Notes under the pieces: model-generated
What the model saw: the letters and a program-made list of their open reading frames with translations, nothing else
What the model was told of the DNA's origin: nothing
Databases searched by the model: none
Shown: piece after piece, positions 1 through 8,364 of the stretch
Layout of the letters: each line of letters begins with the position of its first letter
How positions within the stretch are numbered: position 1 is the first letter of the stretch
Origin: JADGNF01 sp964582085
GTDB taxonomy: Archaea > Thermoproteota > Bathyarchaeia > Bathyarchaeales > Bathycorpusculaceae
Length of the DNA: 38,996 nt
Reading direction: 5' to 3'
Assembly: GCA_964582085.1 (NCBI GenBank)
Contig: CAZOPV010000018.1
Location: 1-38,996, forward strand
Program-made: the position numbers and the translations under genes

Positions 1-573
1 ACTGATTTAGAGAGAAGCAAGGCTGAGTGGGCTATGGCGGCTCAACCTCTTGAAGCTGTAGCAGCAGAACTGGAGGTTTTCATTTTTATCTCTCCGAAAT
101 CTCTCCAAGAATCCTTCCAGCCGACCAGAGCCCCAGCAAACACTGCTTCTTCTCAAAAAGCATCTCAAAAAACAGTCAGCCTCCTTCTGCTAGCACTAAC
201 CTCAAGTTGGTATTATCCTAACTTATTTTTTAATATAGTGCTTTGTTGCTATTAGGTAAAGAAGGCACACGCAAGAAGAACTAAACCAACTAACCTGCAA
301 AAATCCAAAGTGCAAATATTGCTTCACAGGAAAAGGCATAATAAAAGTTGAAAAGCCAAGCAAGACACCAACGCTACAATTGCTTCCAACGCAGTGGCAC
401 TTTTTCCGAAACCATATTTCACCACTCCGCAAACAGTCTATCAGAAGTTCTGATGCACTATGTAAGATTTTAAATTACAAATTTCACTTTAGGCAACACA
501 CAATAAACTAAAAGACTGGGTATTGATTCCTAAAGAGCAACATGAAATAGAAAAACGGCGTTTGCAACATTTT
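1..573. other. no confident gene; possible degraded sequence
   Basis: I see no gene here that I can support. A plus-strand frame is open from the window edge to about 255, but its composition is Ser/Leu/Ala-rich with no recognisable domain. On the minus strand a GGTG four bases before an ATG near 410 opens only a 13-codon frame. Short Phe/Cys-rich minus-strand frames at 223-432 are broken by stops. This is the downstream flank of the isocitrate dehydrogenase gene and may hold remnants of a decayed gene. Confidence 0.4.
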
Positions 574-1788
574 CTAAATTTTCCGCTTGAGCTTTTTTGC
601 TACTTCGTCTATGAACTCTTCAGTGTAAACTTGCCTATTTTGAGGGCTAGGAGCAGCAACCGTCATCAAATCACTAGTCAAGACTCCGCTTTCCACGGTT
701 TCAAGTGCTGCCTCCTCCAATTTCGAGGCGAAAACCACAACTTCTGGCGTCTTGTCTAGGGCGCCGCGCTTTTTAAGACCCCCACTCCAAGCAAAAATAA
801 GAGCCATGGGGTTTGTAGAAGTTTTCTCACCTCTCAAATATCTGTAGTAGTGCTTCTGAACAGTTCCATGGGAAGCTTCATACTCGTAGTACCCTTCTGG
901 GCTAACCAAAACAGAAGTCATCATGGCAAGACTGCCGTAGGCTGAACCAAGCATATCACTCATGACGTCACCATCGTAGTTTTTGCATGCCCAAAGCAAG
1001 CCACCCTCCGTCTTCATTATCCTCGCCACGGCATCGTCAATGAGTGTAAAGAAGTAAGTGAGACCTTCTTGCTCAAATTTTGTTTTCCAGTTTTTCAGGT
1101 ATTCCTCATGGAATATTTCGCGGAACCGGGCATCATAGGTTTTGGAGATTGTATCTTTAGCACCAAACCAAACATTCAATTTCTGATCGTATGCATAGGT
1201 AAAGCATGCCTTGGCGAAACTTGTTATAGATTTGTCAGTGTTATGGATGCCCTGGATTATCCCCGGCCCTGTAAATTCTTGTATAGTGCCACGCCACAGT
1301 TCTCTGCCTTTGCTGTTAGTGAAAACCAGTTCGGCTTTTCCAGCTTCTGGAACACGGTATTCACAGTTCTTGTAGACATCACCGTAGGCATGTCTCCCAA
1401 TGTGGATAGGCTTCTTCCATGAACGCACCGCAGGAAAAATATTCCTGACAAGAATAGGGGCCCTAAAAACGGTGCCGTCCAGAGCCGCCCTGATTGTGCC
1501 GTTGGGGCTTGGCCACTCCCCTTTAAGGTTATACTCTTTTACGCGATCTTTGTTGGGAGTTATGGTAGCACACTTCACGCCAACACCATGTCTCTTTATG
1601 GCCTCTGCCGCCTGCAGAGTGATCTTGTCGTCAGTTTCATCCCTTTTTTTCAGTTGCAGATCATAATACGCAACTTTCAGATCGAGATAGGGCAAAAGAA
1701 GTTTGTCTTTAATCATCTTCCACATTACACGGGTCATTTCGTCCCCGTCTATCTCAACTATTGGGTTCTTCATCCCTATTTTTCCCAT
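574..1788 (-). CDS. icd: NADP-dependent isocitrate dehydrogenase, eukaryote-like type
   Basis: Oxidative decarboxylation of isocitrate to 2-oxoglutarate with NADP, a cytosolic TCA-cycle and NADPH-supply step. The 404-residue protein aligns by eye along its length with human IDH1/IDH2: an N-terminal VEIDGDEMTR segment, KCATITP near residue 72, SPNGTIR near 94, IGRHAYGD at 130-137 with the substrate arginine at residue 132, then WACKNYDGDV and SHGTV further on. I chose ATG 1788, not the longer frame to 1857, because GAGGTG lies about seven bases upstream and family members begin there. This subfamily is common in eukaryotes and bacteria, whereas many archaea have the shorter subfamily I enzyme, so transfer is possible. 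A TATA element at 1925-1932 (minus strand) and a leader hairpin precede it. Confidence 0.95.
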   Translation of the reverse strand: MGKIGMKNPIVEIDGDEMTRVMWKMIKDKLLLPYLDLKVAYYDLQLKKRDETDDKITLQAAEAIKRHGVGVKCATITPNKDRVKEYNLKGEWPSPNGTIRAALDGTVFRAPILVRNIFPAVRSWKKPIHIGRHAYGDVYKNCEYRVPEAGKAELVFTNSKGRELWRGTIQEFTGPGIIQGIHNTDKSITSFAKACFTYAYDQKLNVWFGAKDTISKTYDARFREIFHEEYLKNWKTKFEQEGLTYFFTLIDDAVARIMKTEGGLLWACKNYDGDVMSDMLGSAYGSLAMMTSVLVSPEGYYEYEASHGTVQKHYYRYLRGEKTSTNPMALIFAWSGGLKKRGALDKTPEVVVFASKLEEAALETVESGVLTSDLMTVAAPSPQNRQVYTEEFIDEVAKKLKRKI

Positions 1789-1880
1789 TTCCCACACCTC
1801 AGCAACAGTTAACGTACATGAAAGACAGGTAAACCTACTTAGCCACTGAACAAGCAATTGCTACGTTCCATTAGCTGCTT

Positions 1881-1903
1881 GCCCAAAGGCGAAGTCCTTT
1901 GGC
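1881..1903 (-). promoter_or_regulatory. hairpin at the predicted 5' end of the icd mRNA
   Basis: GCCAAAGG and CCTTTGGGC flank a six-base loop on the minus strand, giving an eight-pair stem with one bulged base. The TATA-like element TTTATATA (minus strand, 1925-1932) puts the transcript start near 1900-1905. The hairpin would then sit at the very 5' end of a leader of about 115 nt. A role in mRNA stability or regulation is inference; no known riboswitch class was recognised. Confidence 0.4.
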
Positions 1904-2032
1904 AGAACCTTTCTGCTCTCGGCATATATAAAAAGTTGTCCACTGCACAGTTAAAAGGCAGATCCACACCTACCTTATGAAAACATTGTGTAAAGTCAAG
2001 AGTTGTTACCTTCACCCTTCTACAGGTTACAC

Positions 2033-2353
2033 TTAAAAACCAAACATCCCTTTGTTCTTTCCCGAACTTTCGCCGTGCTCATGTTCGCTTTCTTCCGAGA
2101 TATGATGCGCTACATGAATTCCCAAACCTGTCGCAGCCCCCGCGGAAAGCCCCAAAAGAAGATTAGTAAGCCAAACGTACTGAGCAGAGTTAACCAGAGC
2201 TATTACCACCAGCACGTCAAAAACCACTGAGATGGCTAGGTACCCGTAACACCATGTTTTGACACTCACTCCTCTGGGCTGGTTAATCCCAATACCCACT
2301 AGGACACCAAACATTATAAGGAAACCAATTAACGCATAAATCCACTCGTACAT
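2033..2353 (-). CDS. small three-helix membrane protein, function unknown
   Basis: I do not recognise this family. The 106-residue protein has three hydrophobic stretches (about residues 3-22, 33-52 and 57-78). It ends in a charged, His/Glu-rich tail containing HVAHHISEES and EHEHGESS, which could bind a metal. The upstream frame extends to a GTG at 2392, but ATG 2353 has GGGTG seven bases before it and is the better start. It lies upstream of icd on the same strand; the 244-bp gap with its own TATA box argues against a shared operon. Confidence 0.6.
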   Translation of the reverse strand: MYEWIYALIGFLIMFGVLVGIGINQPRGVSVKTWCYGYLAISVVFDVLVVIALVNSAQYVWLTNLLLGLSAGAATGLGIHVAHHISEESEHEHGESSGKNKGMFGF

Positions 2354-2516
2354 ACCGCTGCACCCTGTTGAATTTGATAACTCTTTCTCCACGCAAGTTT
2401 AATAGATTATGGTATCCATTTCTGCCCGCCACTAACTCCCAGTAAACCCCCATTTAAAAGATGGGCAACCACTACCTTTTTTTTACTCAACACTCATTTA
2501 ATAACACCTACACACG

Positions 2517-4586
2517 TTGGTGATTACATTTACAATCTTTGACGAAAGACACTGCCACAAATGGGCTCTCCTGCTAAACCAAAGAAAAGAAAAACTCAAC
2601 AACCTCTTGAACGCAGTAGCCAAAAAAGAGTATGAAAACGCAAAACAGCTGTTTAAAGAGATTTTTTACGGAGTTTCAGGCAAAAAAGCTGACCCGGGCA
2701 TGATGGGTTCCCTGCTATACCACATGGCTATGGTCACCAAAATGGAAACTGAAAGCCGTGTCCTTCTGGAAGAATTGAAAGTGCCTATACCCAACGTGGA
2801 AGAAAATTTGCAGCCGTTCTTTGGCGAATTCGCTACAGACGCAAAAGAACTTACAAAAGAATTGGCCATTACAATAGACGCGAAAGGTGTTGCTGAAAAA
2901 CCAAATTTGACCACAAACGAAAAAATTACCCTTTTCACCAAACTGAACGAAAAAACCCGCTCAGTCTCCCACATGCTTGAAAAACAAGACCCAAAAGTTT
3001 CAACCAATCTACAGAACCTTTTCCACGAATGGGCAACACATATTATAGAAACTCGTCTACGACAAGAATACGAAACCATAAAAGGGCTACTAAATTTAGC
3101 TGAGTTCTCCAAAACCATAGGCGCCCCACGCTTGAAGGCAGCCATGACAAAAATTCAAGACAAATTTGGCCAAGAAACCGTCAACATAGCACTCAACGTC
3201 ACACTCAAAGTGGGGATGCGCAGAGAAAAACTTCAATCAATAATGCTAAGCGATCACTTCATCAACTACAACATGAGCATAGAAACCCTAGATGGACACA
3301 TGGAGTTCCTAAACTGCCCAATCCATGGCGCTCACGCCTACATAAGCGAAAAAACAGGTATAAATAAGGAAGTAACGTCGCTTTTTTGTACCCATTTCTG
3401 TTTTGCCCACGCCAAAGCCATGTTAGAAACAGTGCTACCTTTCCCATTCAAATTAACACAACCACAACAAATGGCTACACAAGGAAAATGCGACTTCTAC
3501 CTAAAACTTGGATACTCACCGAACGCAACAAACACAGAAAAACACATACCGCTTGTCATTTCATGGAACGTCACCCGAAAATGCAACTTGAAATGCGCTC
3601 ACTGTTACATAAACGCAGCCGAAACCGACTGCAAAGATGAACTAACCACCGAAGAAGGCAAACGTCTAATCGACCAGATCTGCCAAGTCAGCCACCCTCT
3701 GCTAATACTCAGCGGCGGAGAACCCCTTTTGAGAGAAGATATTTACGAACTCATCCAATACGGCACCCATAAAGGTTTACGTATGGGGCTGGGCAGCAAC
3801 GGCGCACTCATAGACAGCACCGTCGCAAAAAAACTCAAAGAGGCAGGAATAAAAACCGTCTCAATAAGCATTGACTCCAGTGTCCCAGAGAACCACGACG
3901 AATTCCGCGGCGTCAAAGGATCATGGGAAAAAGCAATAAACGCCATCAAATTATTGAGAGAAAAAGACATTTTAGTTCAAGTAAACACCACACTAACCCA
4001 GCAAAACTACGATGAAATCGATGAAATCATGACCATAGCTGAAAAACTAGGAGTTGAAAACTTTCACTTATTTTTCCTTGTGCCTACCGGGCGAGGCAAA
4101 AAAATAGAAGACATAACCCCAACAATGTACGAGGAAATGATCATCAAAACGTTTGCAAAAACAGCCCGCCATAAACTTAACGTGAAACCGTCATGCGCAC
4201 CACAATTCATGCGCATCGCCAAGACCATGAACGTAGATATGCGGCAGTGGATACGCGGTTGCATGGCCGGACTTTACTACTGCAGAATTTATTCAAACGG
4301 CGAAGTCACACCATGCCCCTATCTCCCAATCAAACTGGGAAACACAAAAGAAAAACCCTTCAGAGAAATATGGTTCAACGCCGAAGTTTTCAAAAAAATA
4401 CGAGACCTCAACGCCCTTAAAGGAAAATGCGGTGCATGCAAACACAAAAGCATATGCGGAGGATGCCGCGCCCGAGCCTACGGGCTCTCAAGCGACTTCA
4501 TTGACTACTGTGGGGATCTTCATGAACCCGCAGAATTAAAAGGGGACTATTTGAAAGAAGATCCATGGTGCGTTTATCAACCATAA
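2517..4586 (+). CDS. radical SAM/SPASM enzyme (AhbC/AhbD/NirJ-like) with long N-terminal extension
   Basis: The C-terminal half (about 340-689) is a radical SAM/SPASM protein. It has CNLKCAHCY with C356, C360 and C363 for the SAM cluster, SGGEPL shortly after, and a Cys-rich SPASM region (GCMAG, PCPYLP, CGACKHKSICGGCRARAY) ending in DPWC near the C-terminus. This pattern is typical of AhbC/AhbD/NirJ heme-modification enzymes and relatives. The N-terminal 350 residues are unusual. They are mostly helical, then carry CPIHG (C267) and CTHFC (C291, C295), a possible extra metal or cofactor site, and QGKCDFYLK. Such enzymes are usually 350-400 residues, so this is a fusion. The substrate is unknown and no other heme gene is nearby. 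TTG 2517 or GTG 2520 may be leaderless, since TTTAATA lies about 20 bases upstream; the exact start is uncertain. Confidence 0.8.
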   Translation: MVITFTIFDERHCHKWALLLNQRKEKLNNLLNAVAKKEYENAKQLFKEIFYGVSGKKADPGMMGSLLYHMAMVTKMETESRVLLEELKVPIPNVEENLQPFFGEFATDAKELTKELAITIDAKGVAEKPNLTTNEKITLFTKLNEKTRSVSHMLEKQDPKVSTNLQNLFHEWATHIIETRLRQEYETIKGLLNLAEFSKTIGAPRLKAAMTKIQDKFGQETVNIALNVTLKVGMRREKLQSIMLSDHFINYNMSIETLDGHMEFLNCPIHGAHAYISEKTGINKEVTSLFCTHFCFAHAKAMLETVLPFPFKLTQPQQMATQGKCDFYLKLGYSPNATNTEKHIPLVISWNVTRKCNLKCAHCYINAAETDCKDELTTEEGKRLIDQICQVSHPLLILSGGEPLLREDIYELIQYGTHKGLRMGLGSNGALIDSTVAKKLKEAGIKTVSISIDSSVPENHDEFRGVKGSWEKAINAIKLLREKDILVQVNTTLTQQNYDEIDEIMTIAEKLGVENFHLFFLVPTGRGKKIEDITPTMYEEMIIKTFAKTARHKLNVKPSCAPQFMRIAKTMNVDMRQWIRGCMAGLYYCRIYSNGEVTPCPYLPIKLGNTKEKPFREIWFNAEVFKKIRDLNALKGKCGACKHKSICGGCRARAYGLSSDFIDYCGDLHEPAELKGDYLKEDPWCVYQP

Positions 4587-4906
4587 AAAGAAGGCGTTGC
4601 CATCAGTAAAAGTGAGAAATGTATTTAAGCGCTCGTAATCCACCACATAGAAATTTAAGGAAGCGTTGTAGCGGCGCTTACTGCTACACGAATCAGTGAA
4701 GGGGTGCTCTATATGATTGGTCAAAAAAAAGAAGTCAATTTACACGAAGGCGGACGAAATGAACAGGGCCCCATATTTAGGTAACACTTGCAACTTTCTC
4801 ATACAAACCCGCCCTAGCTGTTTAAATGGAACCATTAACGTAGAACCCCTCAAGTTTAATGCCTCAGGGCTTTCTAAAAAAGATCCAGATAAAGAAAAAG
4901 TAAATC
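4587..4906 (+). other. 320-bp gap before the MgtE-like gene, with a hairpin
   Basis: No convincing gene. Two TATA-like stretches (4621-4629 and 4653-4659) could drive the transporter gene. An eight-pair stem, TGTAGCGG with CTGCTACA around a six-base loop, lies at 4667-4688. A 23-codon frame at 4713-4784 begins with ATG six bases after GGGGTG and could be a leader peptide, but nothing else supports it. A long structured leader before a divalent-cation transporter suggests regulation; that is inference. Confidence 0.35.
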
Positions 4907-6127
4907 TTGGAGGCGACGCAACTGGCACACCTAGGCGGTTTTAATTTCATAAAAACCTCAAAGGAGGCATTAATCGCCTATTTTTTCAACATAGGTGGCT
5001 TGCTTGCAGGATTCCTTGTCGCTTCTCAATTGGGGCTCTTCCATAAAGCGCCATGGATTTTAGCACTTTATCCAGCCCTAATCGGCGCAAAAGGCGTACT
5101 GGAAGGCATATTAAGTGGTCGCTTAAGCACCGCACTTCACCTAGGTGTCGTCCACCCACAGTTCTCAGGGAACACCAAAAGTTTCTACAACCTTGTAGAA
5201 GCTATAATTGTTTTAACTTTTATAACAAGTTTAGCAATAGGCACCATCTCACTGCTCTTTGGCCAAGTTTTTTGGGGCATAACCCTTACCGACCTAACCG
5301 CGATACCCTCAGTGACAATAGCAACAATGACAATCAGTTTAATCCTCATCTGCTTAACTTTGAAAGTAGCATTCTTATCTTTCAAAAAAGGGTTAGACCC
5401 CGACATAATTGTGTACCCTGTGATGTCAGCTGTAACCACAATTTTCATCACACTCTGTTACTTAGCAACTTTGAAGTTGTTTTTCTCTTACCCAACCATC
5501 GGCGAAGCTGCAACTGCTCTCATAGGGCTATCTCACTTATTTGTGGTAATTTTCCTTTTTTTAAAAAATTTACACGCACCTGATTTCATCAAAACAATAC
5601 GAGAGGCCTTGGCGGCATTAATAATTGTGGCGTTCATCGTCAACATCACGGGAACCCTCCTAAGAGGCATCAGCAACTACGTACAAATCCGCAGTAAAAT
5701 CTACACAATATACCCCGCAGTCATAGGAGTGGTAAGCGATGTTGGGTCTGTTGTAGGCGCCACTGCAACCACAAAACTTGCATTAGGAATGCTAAAACCG
5801 AAACTTACCTCCATCAAAAACCACGCCCCCACCATTTTAAGCGCTTGGTTACCCTCAGTCATTATAGTGTTTTTGCTGTCGATTGTTACATCACTGCTAC
5901 ACGGCGTCTCATCACTAGCTGACTTTTACAATCTCACCGCCATATTGCTATTGACTAATCTCATGGCTGTTTTTTTAATTGTGCTTTTATCCTACTCAAT
6001 TTCGATTGTAACCTTCCAAAAGGGACTTGACCCAGGCAACTTTGTCATTCCCATTGAAACGTCATTTTCTACAAGTATAACTTCAACGGCGCTGCTTGCA
6101 GCTATAGTTCTGATAGGCGTTGTATAG
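4907..6127 (+). CDS. MgtE/SLC41-like divalent cation transporter, tandem-domain
   Basis: Integral membrane protein of about 406 residues with roughly ten hydrophobic segments, probably moving Mg2+ or another divalent ion. It contains two copies of the MgtE membrane domain: a YPALIG...GRLSTALHLG motif is repeated as YPAVIG...TKLALGMLKP, and FKKGLDPD...YPVMS is repeated as FQKGLDPG...IPIETS. Two-copy forms resemble archaeal and SLC41-type carriers, which lack the cytosolic N and CBS domains of bacterial MgtE. The acidic residue usual a few positions after each Pro-Ser/Thr stretch is replaced (TT in copy 1, ST in copy 2), so ion selectivity may differ. TTG 4907 is the first codon after an in-frame stop. 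An in-frame CTG at 4922 stands eight bases after GGAGG, so the start is uncertain. Two PhoU/TrkA-C genes follow. Confidence 0.8.
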   Translation: MEATQLAHLGGFNFIKTSKEALIAYFFNIGGLLAGFLVASQLGLFHKAPWILALYPALIGAKGVLEGILSGRLSTALHLGVVHPQFSGNTKSFYNLVEAIIVLTFITSLAIGTISLLFGQVFWGITLTDLTAIPSVTIATMTISLILICLTLKVAFLSFKKGLDPDIIVYPVMSAVTTIFITLCYLATLKLFFSYPTIGEAATALIGLSHLFVVIFLFLKNLHAPDFIKTIREALAALIIVAFIVNITGTLLRGISNYVQIRSKIYTIYPAVIGVVSDVGSVVGATATTKLALGMLKPKLTSIKNHAPTILSAWLPSVIIVFLLSIVTSLLHGVSSLADFYNLTAILLLTNLMAVFLIVLLSYSISIVTFQKGLDPGNFVIPIETSFSTSITSTALLAAIVLIGVV

Positions 6128-6181
6128 CATGATTAAAATATTTAGGAACCTAATAATTAACGAGGAGAGGCATCTTACAGA

Positions 6182-6799
6182 ATGCCCCACTTTGAAAAAA
6201 TAGATTACAAACCAATACCTGTCAGAGAGCTTCTAGTAGAAATGAAAAACCTCTCTGAACTTATGATAGATTTAGCTTACTCTGCAGCACTCTTCAACGA
6301 TAAAGAACTCGCAGAAGACGTCCTTGTACTTGAGGACCACATAGATAATTTAGCCTACCTCTTAGAAATGGAGATTATGATTGCTGCACGAGGCGACCCA
6401 AAAGACGCCGCAGAACTTATCGGAGTCTCCACAGTAGCGGCTGCAACCGATAAAATTTCGGATGCCGCAGCAGACATCGCAGCAATAGTGACCCGAAACA
6501 TCGGGGTGCACCCCATTGTTGGGTCAATTTTTGAGAAAGTTGAAGAACGGCTGATGAAAGCTACTGTAAAAGAAGAATCAGTCATAAAGGGCAAAAAAAT
6601 TGGAGAGTTAGAACTGGCTGCACGAATGGGGGTAGACGTAATTGCTATACGCCGAAATAGAGACTGGATAATAGACCCTGAAGATTCAGAAAAACTTCTT
6701 ACAGGAGATATAATCATCACTCGGGGGGCACCCGTAGGTACAAAAGAATTCAAAGATCTCGCCGAAGGAAGACTTAAGCAGTGGGAGGAAAAAAGGTGA
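6182..6799 (+). CDS. PhoU-like/TrkA-C (RCK_C) domain protein, probable transporter regulator
   Basis: Cytosolic protein of 205 residues. An N-terminal PhoU-like helical bundle (about 10-115; heptad pattern around MIDLAYSAALF) precedes a TrkA-C/RCK_C domain (about 120-195; KKIGELEL, IAIRRNRDWI, GDIIITRG). TrkA-C domains bind small ligands and gate transporters. In many archaea this architecture occurs as two genes following an MgtE-like carrier, as here, so control of that transporter is the likely job. ATG 6182 follows GAGGAGAGG by 11 bases. The stop overlaps the next start. Confidence 0.8.
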   Translation: MPHFEKIDYKPIPVRELLVEMKNLSELMIDLAYSAALFNDKELAEDVLVLEDHIDNLAYLLEMEIMIAARGDPKDAAELIGVSTVAAATDKISDAAADIAAIVTRNIGVHPIVGSIFEKVEERLMKATVKEESVIKGKKIGELELAARMGVDVIAIRRNRDWIIDPEDSEKLLTGDIIITRGAPVGTKEFKDLAEGRLKQWEEKR

Positions 6800-7386
6800 C
6801 TGAACAGAGACAATTCGAAGAAATCGCGTCTATGTTTGTGGAACTTAAGAATACCTCTGAATTAATGATGGATTTAGCATACTCTTCACTTCTGCTGAAC
6901 AGCCGTGAGCTAGCTGAAGAGGTGCAACGCCTCGAAGAATACATGGACAAATTGCACACCAATTTTGAATTACTTGCATTAACAAGCGACTTCAAAAAGG
7001 AAGAAGCCTCCGAATTTCTTGGTTTGATCAGATTAGGGGTTGCGACAGAAAAAATTGCAGACGCCGCAGCAGAAATGGCAGAGGTTGTACTTAGAGGAAT
7101 TGAACCGCACCCCGTGTTGAAACTTACCATAAAAGAGGCTGAAGAAACAGTCACACAAACCTGTGTAACAGAAAAATCTCCTTTAATCAACAAAACTTTG
7201 AGAGAGGCACGCCTCAACGAAGAAACCGGCATGTGGGTGCTCGCTATCCGCCGAGGCGAAAAAACTCTGCGCCCAAAGGGCGACTCAAAAATCGAATTAG
7301 GAGACATTTTGATAGCGTCAGGTTACTCAGAAGGAGTAAATGATTTCAAAAAACTTGCCTCTCCTGAAGAAGTATGCCACCTCTAG
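6796..7386 (+). CDS. PhoU-like/TrkA-C domain protein, second copy
   Basis: This protein of 196 residues is a paralogue of the gene just upstream, with the same layout: a PhoU-like bundle including MMDLAYSSLLL and then a TrkA-C domain with LAIRRGEKTL and GDILIASGYSEG. I chose GTG 6796, which overlaps the previous TGA as GTGA and has GGAGG seven bases upstream. The in-frame GTG at 6781 lies ahead of that ribosome-binding site. The overlap implies translational coupling, so the two proteins probably form a hetero-oligomer on the transporter. Confidence 0.8.
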   Translation: MTEQRQFEEIASMFVELKNTSELMMDLAYSSLLLNSRELAEEVQRLEEYMDKLHTNFELLALTSDFKKEEASEFLGLIRLGVATEKIADAAAEMAEVVLRGIEPHPVLKLTIKEAEETVTQTCVTEKSPLINKTLREARLNEETGMWVLAIRRGEKTLRPKGDSKIELGDILIASGYSEGVNDFKKLASPEEVCHL

Positions 7387-7441
7387 TTTGAGTATCGATT
7401 CAGAATTCATCAATACTATAAACTTGTTTTATTAATTTAAG

Positions 7442-7810
7442 ATGAAGGAGGCTATCCTTATCTCTCAAACCGAAAAAGAGCAGCAGCAAGCAACAGACAG
7501 TTTCATATGTAAAAACGATTCTTGCCGCAGATCCTTCTCTAAGCCTCTTAGAGTCTCTAATCTGAAGCAAAAAGCAATAATACCCTACTACGCTTGCCCG
7601 TACTGCCTAACCGAAATAACCTTCGACGAAAGGCAAGCTTCAAATGCACAAACAGCAGCATCAAAAGTACTAGAGACTATTTGTAAATCTTCCAGTTGCA
7701 AACACTACATGGGATACCTCTGTGAACGACCCGTCAAAGAAGTTATCCCTGACGAATGCATGCTTTGCGGCGTCCTAGTTCAATGTATGCTGGAAAAAAC
7801 AAAAAAATAG
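7442..7810 (+). CDS. multi-cysteine zinc-binding protein, function unknown
   Basis: Small cytosolic protein (122 residues as drawn) with cysteines in CKNDSC, CPYC, CKSSSC, LCERP, ECMLCG and VQC arrangements. It probably folds around two zinc sites. I do not recognise the family. A TATAAA at 7417-7422 fits a leaderless ATG at 7442. However, the first codons also contain AAGGAGG, and an in-frame ATC lies eight bases after it (7460), so the true start may be there and the protein six residues shorter. It may function in nucleic-acid binding, but nothing here proves it. Confidence 0.6.
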   Translation: MKEAILISQTEKEQQQATDSFICKNDSCRRSFSKPLRVSNLKQKAIIPYYACPYCLTEITFDERQASNAQTAASKVLETICKSSSCKHYMGYLCERPVKEVIPDECMLCGVLVQCMLEKTKK

Positions 7811-7890
7811 TCTGTCGGTTGTGATACACACACTTCTTTTTAAGCGCTATCTTAGTAGTTTTATAGCACACATTTAGGAGACAGAGCTAT

Positions 7891-8274
7891 TTGGCTGAGA
7901 CTGCCCAGGAAGCCCCCCCAGAAGTTCTAAACCAAGCAACTCCACAATCCAAAGAACAAGTTAAAGAATTAAATGCTGAAACAGTCACAGCCATGGTTGC
8001 AGGTTTCCTAAAAAGAATTGGGCATAAAGGCGGTTTGAAACCCAAACGCGTTTCGTTGGAAGGCGAAGTGTACACTGTTGAAGTGGAGATGAAAAAATTT
8101 TCTGCAACAGTTAAAGTGGACAAAACCATTCAAGAAATTAAAGAGTACGACATCCAACCGAAAAGCGAAGAAGCATCGTCTTCATTTTCCCCTAAGAATC
8201 TAGTTTTTATTATGATTGTGGCCGCCGTTGTTAACGTAGGTTTATATTTTGCATTCAAAATGATGGGACTCTAA
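7891..8274 (+). CDS. small protein with C-terminal membrane anchor, function unknown
   Basis: Protein of 127 residues with an acidic, Pro/Gln-rich N-terminus (about 1-30). A compact central segment (about 30-95) carries GFLKRIGHKGGLKPKRVSL and EVYTVEVEMKKFSATV, with helix-then-strand character. One hydrophobic helix (about 106-122) ends near the C-terminus, so it is probably tail-anchored with the bulk in the cytosol. I do not recognise it. TTG 7891 follows GGAG by about ten bases. A T-rich stretch follows the stop, and the gene converges on the next small membrane protein. Confidence 0.6.
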   Translation: MAETAQEAPPEVLNQATPQSKEQVKELNAETVTAMVAGFLKRIGHKGGLKPKRVSLEGEVYTVEVEMKKFSATVKVDKTIQEIKEYDIQPKSEEASSSFSPKNLVFIMIVAAVVNVGLYFAFKMMGL

Positions 8275-8364
8275 CAAGCTTTTTAATTTTCCAATAAACC
8301 ATAAAACAAAAAACTACTACATAAGAAAAATTAGGAAAAGAAAAGTGACTAAAAAATACTGGGC

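Noticed and set aside
34..255. Plus-strand frame of 73 codons open from the window edge
   Set aside because: No ribosome-binding site, no domain, Ser/Leu-rich composition and neighbouring frames equally open.
223..432. Minus-strand frame of 69 codons rich in Phe and Cys
   Set aside because: No ribosome-binding site for its start and no family resemblance; likely non-coding.
4713..4784. 23-codon frame before the MgtE-like gene
   Set aside because: Good GGGGTG spacing, but too short and without a recognisable pattern; kept only as a possible leader peptide.
4717..4944. 75-codon plus-strand frame overlapping the MgtE-like gene start
   Set aside because: Low-complexity start, no ribosome-binding site, and it conflicts with a clear membrane protein.
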